Shown here piece after piece: positions 53,151-62,557 of a DNA stretch of 64,000 nucleotides (the stretch's first letter is position 1; every line of letters starts with the position of its first letter). This DNA is from CAWCWN01 sp963799245 (GTDB lineage Bacteria > Chloroflexota > Ktedonobacteria > Ktedonobacterales > Ktedonobacteraceae), in contig CAWCWN010000004.1 in NCBI GenBank assembly GCA_963799245.1, positions 372,001 through 436,000 of the forward strand. Reading direction: 5' to 3'. The notes beneath the pieces were generated by a model. It was not told where the DNA came from, ran no database searches, and saw only the letters and a program-made list of their open reading frames with translations. The translations under genes were made by a program, and so were the position numbers.

Positions 53151-54053
53151 TTATTGTGGCGCCAGAAGGACGCTGAAATTATTCCAGATCGCAAGAAAGT
53201 CTTGATGCGTCATCTGCGTGCGGTTCACCGGGGATGAGTCGGCGAGATAGACGTAGGTGCTGTCTCCTCCACGCACGACCATAATGTGCCCCGGAATGCC
53301 TACGATGACGGGAAAGCCCCTGTTGGTGACGGCTATCAAAGCATCTAGAGTACGCGGTGGGTTGGGACTGGCCTTGAAACCAAAATAACTGGCGACCTTC
53401 GCAATACTCGCCTCACCCCCGAGCAGGCCCTGGTAGGAATTCCAGACGCCCATATTCTGTTCCACCTGCAAAACATCGGCTGCTATCAAATGCCGCCCAT
53501 AGGCGTTCATAACCTCTTCCATAGAGATGCCCGAGCACGAGGCAAAGGACCAGACCTGAAACTGGAAATCGCTGTAGTACTGATTGCGAGCAGCCGAATC
53601 CACGCGCACGAGTCGCTGGCTGGCTGTATAGGTCAGAGGCTGGGCGATGGTCTTGAAGTCGCTGGATTGGCTGTTACTTAAGAAGCTAAAGCTGTGGCTT
53701 AAACCTGAAAAGGCCCCATCGGCCAGGCCGCTTTGCAGGAAAAGAGCCAGAAAAAGCATCAGCAAAAAGCTCAGTGAGACAAGCGTGCGACGGCGCCTAT
53801 ACCAGGAAGAGGGCAAATGCATCACAGCTGCCGCAGCAGGGTTCTCGACGTCCACCACCATGCCATCTTGCATGCGTAAAATCATCGTCACTTTGGCAGC
53901 AAGTGCGCTGTTGGGCAGAGATAAGCTGGCCTTCAAACTCTGCTTATAGCGGCGATGTTCGAGCAGCGCACTTGTGACGAGACTGGCAATTATCGGCAGC
54001 ACCACGCTCAACAGTAATGCCGTGACTACGACGGACAACATACAATACCTCAC
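53151..54053 (-). CDS. Membrane-anchored C39-like peptidase domain protein
   Basis: 300 residues. A first membrane helix (about 5-27), a roughly 60-residue soluble stretch and a second helix (about 90-110) precede an extracytoplasmic C39-like domain (about 130-300). The presumed catalytic Cys is in FASCSGISMEEVMNAYG; GHIMVVRGG gives the His, and YLADSSP the Asp. The motif before the Cys differs from the usual Q-x-x-x-x-C-G-P-A. Many such C39-2 family proteins are secreted cysteine proteases of unknown substrate. It is monocistronic, followed by a hairpin. Confidence 0.7.
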   Translation of the reverse strand: MRYCMLSVVVTALLLSVVLPIIASLVTSALLEHRRYKQSLKASLSLPNSALAAKVTMILRMQDGMVVDVENPAAAAVMHLPSSWYRRRRTLVSLSFLLMLFLALFLQSGLADGAFSGLSHSFSFLSNSQSSDFKTIAQPLTYTASQRLVRVDSAARNQYYSDFQFQVWSFASCSGISMEEVMNAYGRHLIAADVLQVEQNMGVWNSYQGLLGGEASIAKVASYFGFKASPNPPRTLDALIAVTNRGFPVIVGIPGHIMVVRGGDSTYVYLADSSPVNRTQMTHQDFLAIWNNFSVLLAPQ

Positions 54054-54184
54054 AATAACAACTTACAGGGACAACGCTCTAAGTATGTAGTATAAACTGA
54101 ACGAGCCAGATCTCAGGTATTTTCGTACCAAAACAGCCAAATAGGGCTATGCGTGCAGACCCTCTCTCCCGAAAGCATTCTCAA

Positions 54185-55249
54185 CTAGCCGGCAGCGTTA
54201 TGCTCATGCAGGTACTGCAAAAATTCTAGGGCACGATTTTGCGCCCAGTGCCGGTCGAGATCCCCTTTAATTTTGTGCTTGCCAATAAAACACACGTGGC
54301 CTCCGTGCTCTGTTATAAGCGTGGTAATCTGAGGATTGGAGGTCAATTCTTTTTGCCTGATGGTAGCAACCGGTACGATATCATCGTCCTGCGCATGTAT
54401 GAGCAGAGTCGGTACCTGTATGTGAGGGATCAGAGGAAGAGCACTCACTTTCTGGTAATAATCGTCAACGCTGCTCAATCCCCAGGGATATTTTTCTCCT
54501 ACCTGGTAGCTGGCATCCCATTCCCGCAGTGTTTTTATATGTTGAAATGCACGCATGTCCCATGTACCCGCAGGGTCAATTTTTGCGCGTGCTCTGATTA
54601 CATCCTTCAATCCCCTGACGATCAGCCAGTTATACAGCGGCTGCTTTTCAAGCAGCTGCCAGCTATGTGGGGGATCAACTACCACAGATATTAGCGCCAG
54701 CCCCTGCACGTACTTTTTAGCCTCCTCCCCTAGTTCTCCGACGAGTTTCAGGCTCATATTGCCTCCAAGCGAAAAGGCAGTCATATAGATCTCCAGCAGG
54801 CCCCATCTGCGCAATACTTTTAACGTTGCGTGTATATCGTCGCTCAGTCCGGCATGATACAGCGTGCGCGAAAATTGGGCGCTATCCCCCATATTGCGGA
54901 AATTAAATAAAACGACATTAAAGCCAAGATAATAGGCCTTATTACCTAAACTGAGCATATATTTCGTACGACTCGATCCATTTATGCCGCTTACAACGAG
55001 GAGGGTTGGATGGTTTTTCTCATCGCTGTGTAAACAACAATCTATGGCTATCTTTGATTGCTGAGAGACGTCGATGAATGTTCTTTCCACATGCCAGCCG
55101 GGATCTTTGAAGTAAGGAGTGACAAGGAAGGCAAGGGCCTGCAGGAACGGGCCTGTGCATAGCTTCGCAGGCATAAATGGATGGCTTTTAAGCTGCAAGA
55201 TAGTGAGTAAACCTTTCTTGAATTTCGCGCAGTCATTGCTCTGGAGCAA
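54185..55249 (-). CDS. YheT-like alpha/beta hydrolase
   Basis: 354 residues of the UPF0017/YheT (EMB8) hydrolase family. The oxyanion region is LLVVSGINGSSRTKYM, the nucleophile elbow is TAFSLGGNMSLKLV (Ser), the acid is IHAQDDDIVP (Asp) and the base is EHGGHVCFIG (His). NVVLFNFRNMGDSA is also typical. The first 45 residues are an extra segment. Substrates are unknown; family members act on short lipids or esters. It ends near the C39-like gene region but is transcribed on its own strand with about 130 nt between them. Confidence 0.82.
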   Translation of the reverse strand: MLQSNDCAKFKKGLLTILQLKSHPFMPAKLCTGPFLQALAFLVTPYFKDPGWHVERTFIDVSQQSKIAIDCCLHSDEKNHPTLLVVSGINGSSRTKYMLSLGNKAYYLGFNVVLFNFRNMGDSAQFSRTLYHAGLSDDIHATLKVLRRWGLLEIYMTAFSLGGNMSLKLVGELGEEAKKYVQGLALISVVVDPPHSWQLLEKQPLYNWLIVRGLKDVIRARAKIDPAGTWDMRAFQHIKTLREWDASYQVGEKYPWGLSSVDDYYQKVSALPLIPHIQVPTLLIHAQDDDIVPVATIRQKELTSNPQITTLITEHGGHVCFIGKHKIKGDLDRHWAQNRALEFLQYLHEHNAAG

Positions 55250-55387
55250 TTATTCGCTCATAGCCATAGTCGTTGGCATGCGCAGGAAAACATCAATCCC
55301 AACAGGGTACCTGGCTGGCAGCTTTCCAGGCCGTGCGCCTGCGAGCAGCCAGGACAGGGCTGGCAGCGGGTGCAGGCCGCACAATTT

Positions 55388-56524
55388 TTAATAGATGAGG
55401 ATAGGCGTGTACACCTGCACAAAGCTGTACAGCCAGCCGGCATTGGCCGTCGACATGTTCACACAGCCGTGTGAGCCATGGATTGAGAACTGCGTGCCGC
55501 CCGGATCGATGTGGGGAAAGTTCGTACCTGGTCCGTACTCACTGCGCCACCAGCTGTCATGCAAGTAGTAGCCGTTGCTATGGAACTGCATCGCAAAGTT
55601 AATCGGCGTCGGCGGATACCAATCCGGTGAGGACGGAGGCGCATCCGATTTAAATTCGGTGGGCGCTTTCTTGCCCTCAACCCACCAGGTGCCCGGCGGC
55701 GTCGGCAGGTCCGGCTGCCCTGTGGTCACCTGGAAAGCCTTGACCAGTTTGCCGTTGTCGTAGACGCGCAGGGCCTGTTCTGCCAGCGAGACGACGATGA
55801 CTTTTGTGCTCATGTACTGGTAGTGCTGCAGCAGCTGGATATCGGTTTTATGCACCTGGTCATACGGCGTCTTGTCAGTGGAGTCAGCCACCATGGCGTG
55901 GAAATTGGTCAAATCCATATTCAGGTCTTCGATGGCCTGCTGGTAGTCCATCAAGCTCTGCGCCGACGTAAGCTCACCCTTCAGCCATAGAGAACTGCCG
56001 GCCCCATTTGGTCCATAGTTGTATCCCAGAGGGTAGGTAGTATTGTCATACGCATCGTGGAATGTGTGCGCTTTGCCGTAGTTAGCGGCGTCCTGCTGCA
56101 GTTCCTGGAAAAGGTAATTGCTCTCCGTCTTCATAGCGGGGATCTGGATCGCCGCGACCTGCGTGCGCAGCGTCGCAAGAGCCGTCTTATACGCTGAATT
56201 ACTGCTCGCCACCTTCAGAGACTGCTGATCGCTGCTATATTGCTGCTGATATGCGGAGACGCCGCCCGCATATTGCTGCATCAAGGCGATCCACTGCTGG
56301 TAGGTCTGGAGCTCTGCAGTTCCCTGGTTCTGCAGCGTTGGCTCGACCGCTGGCGCAGGTATGGCGCCCGCCGCACTGCTCGTGGAGGCCGGTTGCTGGC
56401 TTTGCGCCTGAGATCCGCTGCAAGCGCTGAGGAAAAAGAGGCAGAGCAACACTCCACCGAGCGCAAGCGCGCGCAAGCGCCGACGCAAGTCAGCATGTAG
56501 TCGTATATACGTATTTTTATGCAT
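55388..56524 (-). CDS. L,D-transpeptidase lipoprotein (YkuD domain)
   Basis: 378 residues. Signal peptide with lipobox LFFLSAC (Cys about 35), then a Ser/Gln/Pro-rich linker, a helical region (about 68-240) resembling a coiled scaffold, and a YkuD domain (about 240-378). The YkuD domain shows VIVVSLAEQALRVYDNG, TPPGTWWVEGKK, the catalytic FSIHGSHGCVNMSTANAGWLY (His and Cys) and SNGYYLHDSWWR. It crosslinks peptidoglycan 3-3 or attaches proteins to it. The location is outside the membrane, consistent with the thick envelope of a Gram-positive-like Chloroflexota. Monocistronic. Confidence 0.88.
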   Translation of the reverse strand: MHKNTYIRLHADLRRRLRALALGGVLLCLFFLSACSGSQAQSQQPASTSSAAGAIPAPAVEPTLQNQGTAELQTYQQWIALMQQYAGGVSAYQQQYSSDQQSLKVASSNSAYKTALATLRTQVAAIQIPAMKTESNYLFQELQQDAANYGKAHTFHDAYDNTTYPLGYNYGPNGAGSSLWLKGELTSAQSLMDYQQAIEDLNMDLTNFHAMVADSTDKTPYDQVHKTDIQLLQHYQYMSTKVIVVSLAEQALRVYDNGKLVKAFQVTTGQPDLPTPPGTWWVEGKKAPTEFKSDAPPSSPDWYPPTPINFAMQFHSNGYYLHDSWWRSEYGPGTNFPHIDPGGTQFSIHGSHGCVNMSTANAGWLYSFVQVYTPILIY

Positions 56525-56775
56525 TCTGTTGATCCATTACTATGTGAGTCCGCCTTGGACCCGTATATCTGCATCCGATATCTATCACAGTCCACATCTG
56601 GCCGCGACGCCCTTAGCCGTCGCCATACCTTCATTATAAAACCAGTCATAACTTCCGCCTTGACCAGCAGGCGCACTGGCCGACCTCGCCAAAAGCGCAG
56701 TAGTCATTCATTAAATATGCTTCACATGTAATAAAAAATGTACAAGTCTCTCTAGAGGCACATTGAACGTACACG

Positions 56776-57084
56776 TTACTTCTTTAAACGAGCGAGCCAT
56801 AGCGGTGGCCACGACAGGAAGGCCGACATGACCGCCATGGCATCCAGGCAGACTGCGATATCGATGAGGATCGCCAGGCACTTGCCAACATAGCGCGTCG
56901 CCAGCGTAGCGAGGGCCAGGGGATCGGAGGCCCATTTACCTGTGCGGTTGAGCCCATAGCCGATGTCAGAGGCGTAGATCATCAGCAGGTAGAACGCGCC
57001 CGCGATGAGCGCGGTAAAGTTCACCGCGCGCGGAATGGAGTGCTGTGGATTGGCCGTCTCCTCACCAAGCGAAATGGTAACCGA
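56776..57084 (-). pseudogene. Amino-acid permease (APC family) remnant
   Basis: About 102 codons that read SLGEETANPQHSIPRAVNFT, then a membrane segment ALIAGAFYLLMIYASDIGYG and another with ILIDIAVCLDAMAVMSAFLS. This is the middle of an APC-superfamily permease (the GEEt-nP---IPrAi loop and following helices). An in-frame stop precedes it at 57085-57087, there is no start, and the C-terminal helices are missing. The truncated end lies about 25 nt from a perfect palindrome. It is best read as a decayed fragment. Confidence 0.65.
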
Positions 57085-57110
57085 TCATCAGGCCACCTCT
57101 GCGCGCAAAA

Positions 57111-57144
57111 GAAACAAGGGAGAGCGCGCGCTCTCCCTTGTTTC
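57111..57144. repeat. 34-nt perfect palindrome
   Basis: GAAACAAGGGAGAGCGC followed directly by its reverse complement. It lies beside the truncated end of the permease remnant. It could be a terminator or the mark of a recombination event; neither side has a good U-tract. Confidence 0.6.
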
Positions 57145-57444
57145 TCCCCTAGTACAATTTCCATGTGCTGAGTCACACAAAGGTCGTTCTACATGCACAC
57201 ATCAAGTGATTTTAGCCTCACCGCTGTGTTACAATTTCCTGCCTCATCCAGAGCCATGACCCCTGATTACACTGATTCAGTTCGCGGCTTCTGTCCTCAG
57301 GCGTTACTTCCCGCAGAACGGCTTTGCGGTACATGTTCCCAGTCATATGTCAAAGTAAGATATACGGCTGTTAGATATCCCCCCCAGGACATCCCCCATG
57401 GAACATTTATCCCCCTATAAGCATAATAATATGGTGGGGTAACG

Positions 57445-57473
57445 TTGCGGTTGAAGATCTGTTAAGATAATAT
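57445..57473 (+). promoter_or_regulatory. Candidate promoter of the GH31 gene
   Basis: TTGCGG, 17 nt, TAATAT, about 70 nt upstream of the TTG start at 57542. Confidence 0.42.
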
Positions 57474-57541
57474 GGAGATTTATTGAAATATGGCTATATC
57501 AGGTTAAGAAAACGATTTTCACGTTTAGAAAGGGAAGAACC

Positions 57542-59863
57542 TTGTTCACAGAGGTCTCACAACTACGCTATACAGGAGCCGTTGGACGTGAGTGCGTCTG
57601 GCAATCAGGCCAGAGAGGGAGCTGCCTCCTTGCCGGTACGCTGCTGGGTGCTTCAGTAATACGTATACGCCTGCTGCGCGCCAGCAGGCTGGAGGCAGCC
57701 AGTTACCCGCTCGCGGATGGAGGGCCAGGCACGCTACCTTATCACTCCTGGATCGTTGCCAGAGGTGATGAAGCATGGCCTGGCGGTGGTCACCTTGAGG
57801 AAGGCGCTGTACGTGCTATCCTGGAACCATATCTCCACGGCTGGTCCAGCTCGCCACAGGCGCTGCGCCTGGCGCGGCCCCTGGCCAGCCAGGAAGAAAT
57901 TTTCGGCCTGGGGGAACGGACGAGCACGATGAACAAGCGCGGCCAGGCATTTCCCATCTGGAACATTGACCCTCACAAAGGACATGGGCCGCAGACCATC
58001 AGCATGTATGCCTCCGTACCTTTCTATCTGGGTCTCACACCGGATGATGGGCGAGCTTATGGCGTACTGGTGGACCACACGGGGCGCGTGGAGGCCGACA
58101 TGGGCAAGAGCAATCCCTCCGAGGCCAGCATGACCGTCGCAGGTGATAGCCTGGTGGCTTATTTCTTCCCCGGTCCCACAGCGGCGCAGGTGATGAGCCA
58201 GTACACAGAACTAAGCGGGCGCATGCCACTGCCGCCTCGCTGGAGCCTCGGCTACCACCAATGCCGCTGGGGCTATCTCTCGCAGCAACAGGTACTGGAA
58301 GTCGCCGCTCGCTTGCGCGAACATCAGCATCCCTGCGATGCTATCTGGCTTGATATCGATTATATGGACCAGTATCGCGACTTTACCTGGAATGCCTCCA
58401 CCTTTCCCGATCCGCAGGCCATGCTCTCTCAGTTGCATAAGCAGAACATGCGCCTGGTCACCATCATCGATCCGGGAGTCAAGCTCGATGAAAACAACGC
58501 GGTATATCAGCAGGGTATGGAGCACGACTACCTCTGCCGCTATCAGAGCGGGGAGATCTTCACCGGCACCGTCTGGCCAGGAGCATGTGTCTTTCCGGAC
58601 TACTCGCAGAGCAAGGTGCGCAACTGGTGGGGCAACCTCTATATGTACCTGCTTGATGCGGGAGTCGACGGCATCTGGAACGATATGAACGAGCCGGCCC
58701 TGACCAACATGCTGGCGCAGGGCGAGCAGATAATTGACACGACCACCAATACCATGCCCGATGATGTCTTGCACAAGGCCGGCGGCGAGCAACCTGTCAG
58801 TATAGACGGGCCGCCCACGCTACATAAGTTTTTCCACAACGCCTATGGCATGGAGATGGCACGCTCAACGTACGAGGGCCTGCTGCGCCTGCGTCCCAAC
58901 TCGCGTCCATTTGTATTGTCACGCTCGGGCACGGCCGGGATCCAGCGCTACGCAGCCATCTGGACTGGCGATAATACAAGTCAATGGGCCGATATCCTCA
59001 TGGCGATACCGATGTGCCTGAACCTTGGTATGAGCGGCGTGGCTTTTGTCGGCGTGGATATCGGCGGCTTCTGGGAGGACAGCAGTGGCGAACTACTGGT
59101 GCGCTTCGCCCAGCTGGTGGCGCTGATGCCATTCTGTCGCAACCACAGCGCCGTTGGCACTTCCGACCAGGAGCCCTGGGCCTTTGGTGAACCGTTTGAA
59201 AGTGCGTTTCGCCTGGCGATCGAAACACGCTACCGCCTTATGCCCTACCTGTACAATCTCTTTCACGCTGCCGCTCAATCAGGCACCCCCATTATACGCC
59301 CGCTCTATTTCCAATATCCCAGGGATGAGCAAGCTATCGAAATTCAGGACGCCTTCCTGGTAGGTGAGAACCTGCTGTCGGCGCCAATCTATAACGAGGG
59401 CGCAACCAGCCGCAGCGTATATCTACCCGCGGGTAGATGGTTCGACTACTGGACGGGCGACGAGTATCCCGGCGCAGGCTGGAGCAATATACCCGCCCCG
59501 CTGGAGAACTGGCCGCTGCTCATTCGCGGCAACAGCATCGTTCCGACGGCCCCCCCCATGCAATATGTCGATCAATATCCACTCGATCCCCTGACCTTCA
59601 CCTGTTACATGGCGACCGATGGCCTTGCTACCTACACTCTCTACGAGGATGACGGCTCCACGCTGGCCTACCGCCAGGGTTCCTTCGCCAGCATAGAGAT
59701 AAGTTGCCGTGTGCTAGAGGACTTTGTCACCGTGGAAATCGAGGAACACTTCGCCAGCTATCGACCGCAACGCAAGGCCTATGAAGTGATTGTGTTTGTT
59801 GGCGGCAGAAGGCTCTCCCGCAGGGTGACCGCCGGTAAAGGCAAGACCGTAATCAGGCTATGA
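57542..59863 (+). CDS. GH31 alpha-glucosidase (or alpha-xylosidase-like)
   Basis: 773 residues, no signal peptide, so intracellular. The start is a TTG at 57542 with AAAGGGAA about 7 nt upstream. Glycoside hydrolase family 31: N-terminal beta-sandwich with EIFGLGERTSTMNKRG, barrel motifs WSLGYHQCRWGY and CDAIWLDIDYMD, the nucleophile Asp about 381 in DGIWNDMNEPA, and the acid/base Asp about 476 in WTGDNTSQW. VGVDIGGFW and the C-terminal beta domains (ALLIRGNSIVP-type, YTLYEDDGS) complete it. It releases alpha-linked glucose from oligosaccharides such as maltose or isomaltose; the exact substrate is not visible. It stands alone, with a perfect hairpin overlapping its stop codon. Confidence 0.9.
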   Translation: MFTEVSQLRYTGAVGRECVWQSGQRGSCLLAGTLLGASVIRIRLLRASRLEAASYPLADGGPGTLPYHSWIVARGDEAWPGGGHLEEGAVRAILEPYLHGWSSSPQALRLARPLASQEEIFGLGERTSTMNKRGQAFPIWNIDPHKGHGPQTISMYASVPFYLGLTPDDGRAYGVLVDHTGRVEADMGKSNPSEASMTVAGDSLVAYFFPGPTAAQVMSQYTELSGRMPLPPRWSLGYHQCRWGYLSQQQVLEVAARLREHQHPCDAIWLDIDYMDQYRDFTWNASTFPDPQAMLSQLHKQNMRLVTIIDPGVKLDENNAVYQQGMEHDYLCRYQSGEIFTGTVWPGACVFPDYSQSKVRNWWGNLYMYLLDAGVDGIWNDMNEPALTNMLAQGEQIIDTTTNTMPDDVLHKAGGEQPVSIDGPPTLHKFFHNAYGMEMARSTYEGLLRLRPNSRPFVLSRSGTAGIQRYAAIWTGDNTSQWADILMAIPMCLNLGMSGVAFVGVDIGGFWEDSSGELLVRFAQLVALMPFCRNHSAVGTSDQEPWAFGEPFESAFRLAIETRYRLMPYLYNLFHAAAQSGTPIIRPLYFQYPRDEQAIEIQDAFLVGENLLSAPIYNEGATSRSVYLPAGRWFDYWTGDEYPGAGWSNIPAPLENWPLLIRGNSIVPTAPPMQYVDQYPLDPLTFTCYMATDGLATYTLYEDDGSTLAYRQGSFASIEISCRVLEDFVTVEIEEHFASYRPQRKAYEVIVFVGGRRLSRRVTAGKGKTVIRL

Positions 59864-59909
59864 TCGCTGTGGTGGGCCGCGTGGCCGTGCTGCCCACCAC
59901 AGCGATCAT
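59860..59909 (+). terminator. Terminator-like 18-bp perfect hairpin overlapping the GH31 stop
   Basis: Arms 59860-59877 and 59892-59909 (ATGATCGCTGTGGTGGGC and complement) with a 14-nt loop; the stop codon at 59861-59863 is within the left arm. No U-tract. Confidence 0.65.
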
Positions 59910-60008
59910 AGTACAGTTGCCAACCATCGCAACAGCATGCTATATTATGGATCTTATCTGAACGACTACGGGTATTTACAAAAGGGACAGCAGGAAGAGC
60001 TTAACAGG

Positions 60009-62279
60009 ATGCCATTTGAAGGAACAAAAGCCGTCACCAGAAGCCAGCCCATCAACTTTACAGCAAACCCCCAGCAGGCCGCAGCTATCGCCCATACCAA
60101 TGGGCCCGCAGCATTCATTGCCGCAGCAGGTACAGGCAAAACATCGATACTTGTACAGCGTCTCGTTCGTCTCGTTGCGGCGGAGCACATCGCGCCCGAG
60201 TCGATCCTCTGCGTCACCTTTACAAGGGCCGCGGCCAACGAGATGGAGAAACGCGCGCTGAAAGCCATAAAGGCGAGGGGTATCGCCGCTAAAGACGTCA
60301 AGGCGCTGCGCGTCGTGACCTTTCACGGACTTGGCCATCAGATGCTGCGCGAGCGTTTGCAATGGACTCCCCAGGAGCTCAACACGCGCATGTTGAGTGG
60401 TGAGCCACGTCAATGGCTGGCGGAAGACATTCTTCGCCCCTGGCGCAGCAACCGCACGCGCGGCATGAACTGGGAGGTCGAGATACTCGCCGTACTGAGC
60501 GCGCTAGATCGCGCCAAGGAGGCGATGATTGAGCCGGGTGAGTCCGCGCCTTTTTTCGCCTCCGAGCTGGGCATAGACAGGGAGTTGGTAGAGCGCTATA
60601 GCGAGTTTTACAGGCAATACGAACAAACAAAGCAAAAAGAGAAGCTTTATGACCTCTCGGATCTGATCTATGTCCCTCTCAACCTGCTGCGCAGCAACCC
60701 GGGGTTCCGTAAAACCTGGCAGGGGCGCTACCAGTATCTACAGATCGACGAGACGCAGGATACCAACCCATCTCAGTACCAGCTCATTGCCTATCTCGCG
60801 GCACCTCAGAACAACCTGGTGGTGGTCGGTGATCCCGACCAGGCCATTTATCAGTTTCGCGGCGCCAGCCCTGAAGCATCTATATTGTCCTTTCGTGCCA
60901 TGTACCCCCGCGGGACCATTTATCACATCGAGCACAACTATCGCTCCACGCCACAGATCCTGGCGGCCGCGAACAGCTTGATCAGCCATAACGAGACAAT
61001 GCCAGGTTTCGAGAAGATGCTGCGGGCCACGCATCTCGACGGTGCACCCGTACAGGTAACGGCTTACGCGGACCAGGAGAGCGAGGCTGCTGGCATTGCA
61101 TCACGCATAGATGCACTTGTGCGCGCCAGGCGCGCAGACAATGAGAAGCTGTCGTATCGCGATATCTTTGTGCTTTCACGTACGAACCACCACCTTGCCT
61201 TATTGGAGATCGCCCTTGCCCGCAATAACGTACCGTATCGTAGCGTGGGTAGTTCATCTTTTTTCAAACGCAAAACCACGCGCGATATGCTGGCATATCT
61301 CGCGCTGGTCAATGGTGTACGCGTATATCAAGAGTATCTCGCGTTACGCAACGGTCCTCAGGCGTTGAAATGGGATGCGGTATTCACGCCGGTACACTGT
61401 GGTGAGCAAAACGCAGCTTTTAGAGCTGTGGCAAATATTCCTTCAAAGGAATATTTCGCCCGCACTGCGAAAACATCGCATCGCCTGGCGCCGGGTATAT
61501 TCGCCACCCTGGCTGCTCATGCTGCCGGTCGCCCTTTGCTGCAATTTTGTGAAGAGCAGAGCTATGTGCTGCCAGCCGAATACCAGCTGGCCATCAAGGA
61601 TTTCGTGTCCCTGGTCAAATACGTCCATGCTCATTGCAATAATAAGCCTGCCGAAGCGATTCGCCTGATCCGCCAGCTGGCCTATGATGCTCATTTGCGC
61701 CACAGCGACGGCAAGCACCGTGAGGGCCAGGAAGAAGAACTGGAGGCGCCTGCGCATCACGAGGAGACACGCCTGGAGGGCCGCTTTGATGAGCTGGAGG
61801 AGCTGCAGCAGATCGCCAGGCGCTACCACGATATCAGGCATTTTCTCGACGCCATGACAAAACTCAAGCAGCAGGCGGAAGATAGCAGTAAAAACAAGCG
61901 CGATTGCGTCAGCCTGATGACGGTGCATAAGAGCAAGGGACTTGAGAACAAGGTCGTCTTTGTCATGGGGCTCACCGAAGGTATTTTCCCCCATCGACGC
62001 TCTTACAGCTTAGCCGAGGATGGTCCTATCGTCCTCTCTGGTATCGCCGAGGAGCGTCGCCTGGCATATGTAGCCTTTACGCGCGCGGAGAAGCTGCTCT
62101 TTCTCTCCTGCATCTTGCGCTATCGCGGCGGCGACGCCGTCGCCTCGCGCTTCATTGCTGAGGCGGAGCTGACACCACGCGACGAGGACGGGATCTTAAA
62201 CCCATTGCTTTTTCGGCGCCCTTTCAGCTCGCAGCACGAGGCAGCTCAGCCAATCTCGACACCGACGTTATTCGACTAG
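60009..62279 (+). CDS. UvrD/PcrA-type superfamily-1 DNA helicase
   Basis: 756 residues from the ATG at 60009; an upstream ATG at 59937 has no ribosome site. Motifs in order: Q motif NFTANPQQAAAIAH, Walker A AAAGTGKTSIL, Ia TFTRAAANEM, II QIDETQDTNPSQYQL, III VVGDPDQAIYQFRGA, IV region HNYRSTPQILAAANSLI, V LMTVHKSKGLENKVVFVMGL and VI RRLAYVAFTRAEKLLFLS. It unwinds DNA 3'-5' using ATP in repair or replication restart. The 2B region (about 440-600) is longer and more diverged than in PcrA, with an acidic insert (EGQEEELEAPAHHEETRLEG). No nuclease domain is apparent. The C-terminal tail lacks the usual RNA-polymerase-binding Tudor domain. Confidence 0.87.
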   Translation: MPFEGTKAVTRSQPINFTANPQQAAAIAHTNGPAAFIAAAGTGKTSILVQRLVRLVAAEHIAPESILCVTFTRAAANEMEKRALKAIKARGIAAKDVKALRVVTFHGLGHQMLRERLQWTPQELNTRMLSGEPRQWLAEDILRPWRSNRTRGMNWEVEILAVLSALDRAKEAMIEPGESAPFFASELGIDRELVERYSEFYRQYEQTKQKEKLYDLSDLIYVPLNLLRSNPGFRKTWQGRYQYLQIDETQDTNPSQYQLIAYLAAPQNNLVVVGDPDQAIYQFRGASPEASILSFRAMYPRGTIYHIEHNYRSTPQILAAANSLISHNETMPGFEKMLRATHLDGAPVQVTAYADQESEAAGIASRIDALVRARRADNEKLSYRDIFVLSRTNHHLALLEIALARNNVPYRSVGSSSFFKRKTTRDMLAYLALVNGVRVYQEYLALRNGPQALKWDAVFTPVHCGEQNAAFRAVANIPSKEYFARTAKTSHRLAPGIFATLAAHAAGRPLLQFCEEQSYVLPAEYQLAIKDFVSLVKYVHAHCNNKPAEAIRLIRQLAYDAHLRHSDGKHREGQEEELEAPAHHEETRLEGRFDELEELQQIARRYHDIRHFLDAMTKLKQQAEDSSKNKRDCVSLMTVHKSKGLENKVVFVMGLTEGIFPHRRSYSLAEDGPIVLSGIAEERRLAYVAFTRAEKLLFLSCILRYRGGDAVASRFIAEAELTPRDEDGILNPLLFRRPFSSQHEAAQPISTPTLFD

Positions 62280-62307
62280 CGCCTGCTCACACGGCCTATC
62301 TCCTGTC

Positions 62308-62484
62308 ATGCGCTGCTCCCACTGTCAATTTGAAAATTCCGCCCCAAACGCACTGTGCGCACAATGTGGAGCGCGGCTGAGTGTCTCACCCGCCGCGGGA
62401 GAGCAGGCCGAGTACAAAGCGCCTCCACTCATTCAGAGTCTTTCAGTGAAACTTTTCGTTCGCATCGAACGTTCAAAGCAGTGA
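62308..62484 (+). CDS. Zinc-ribbon mini-protein
   Basis: 58 codons. MRCSHCQFENSAPNALCAQC has the CxxC-N10-CxxC zinc-ribbon pattern with GARL, as at the start of many bacterial cyclase/TPR or zinc-ribbon proteins (MRCPHC-FENP--A-FC--CGA-L). Here it ends after 58 residues with a basic tail (KLFVRIERSKQ). It could be a genuine small zinc protein or the 5' remnant of a larger gene. No clear ribosome site is visible and it lies 28 nt after the helicase stop. Confidence 0.45.
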   Translation: MRCSHCQFENSAPNALCAQCGARLSVSPAAGEQAEYKAPPLIQSLSVKLFVRIERSKQ

Positions 62485-62557
62485 ACATAGTACAGTTAAA
62501 AACGCTGAAACGCATAAAGTGTCGCAATTCATAGATAGGATAGAAAGTGAGAAACTC

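Larger units (their letters stand above)
56525..57541. other. Region with permease remnant, palindrome and promoter, otherwise non-coding
   Basis: About 1 kb between the L,D-transpeptidase and GH31 genes. It holds an amino-acid permease fragment (56776-57084), a 34-nt perfect palindrome (57111-57144) and a promoter candidate (57445-57473). Short open frames here lack ribosome sites and look random. The region is more AT-rich than its neighbours near 57360-57500. Confidence 0.5.

Noticed and set aside
57193..57420. 75-codon plus-strand frame before the GH31 gene
   Set aside because: No ribosome site, composition unlike coding DNA nearby, and overlaps the promoter region.
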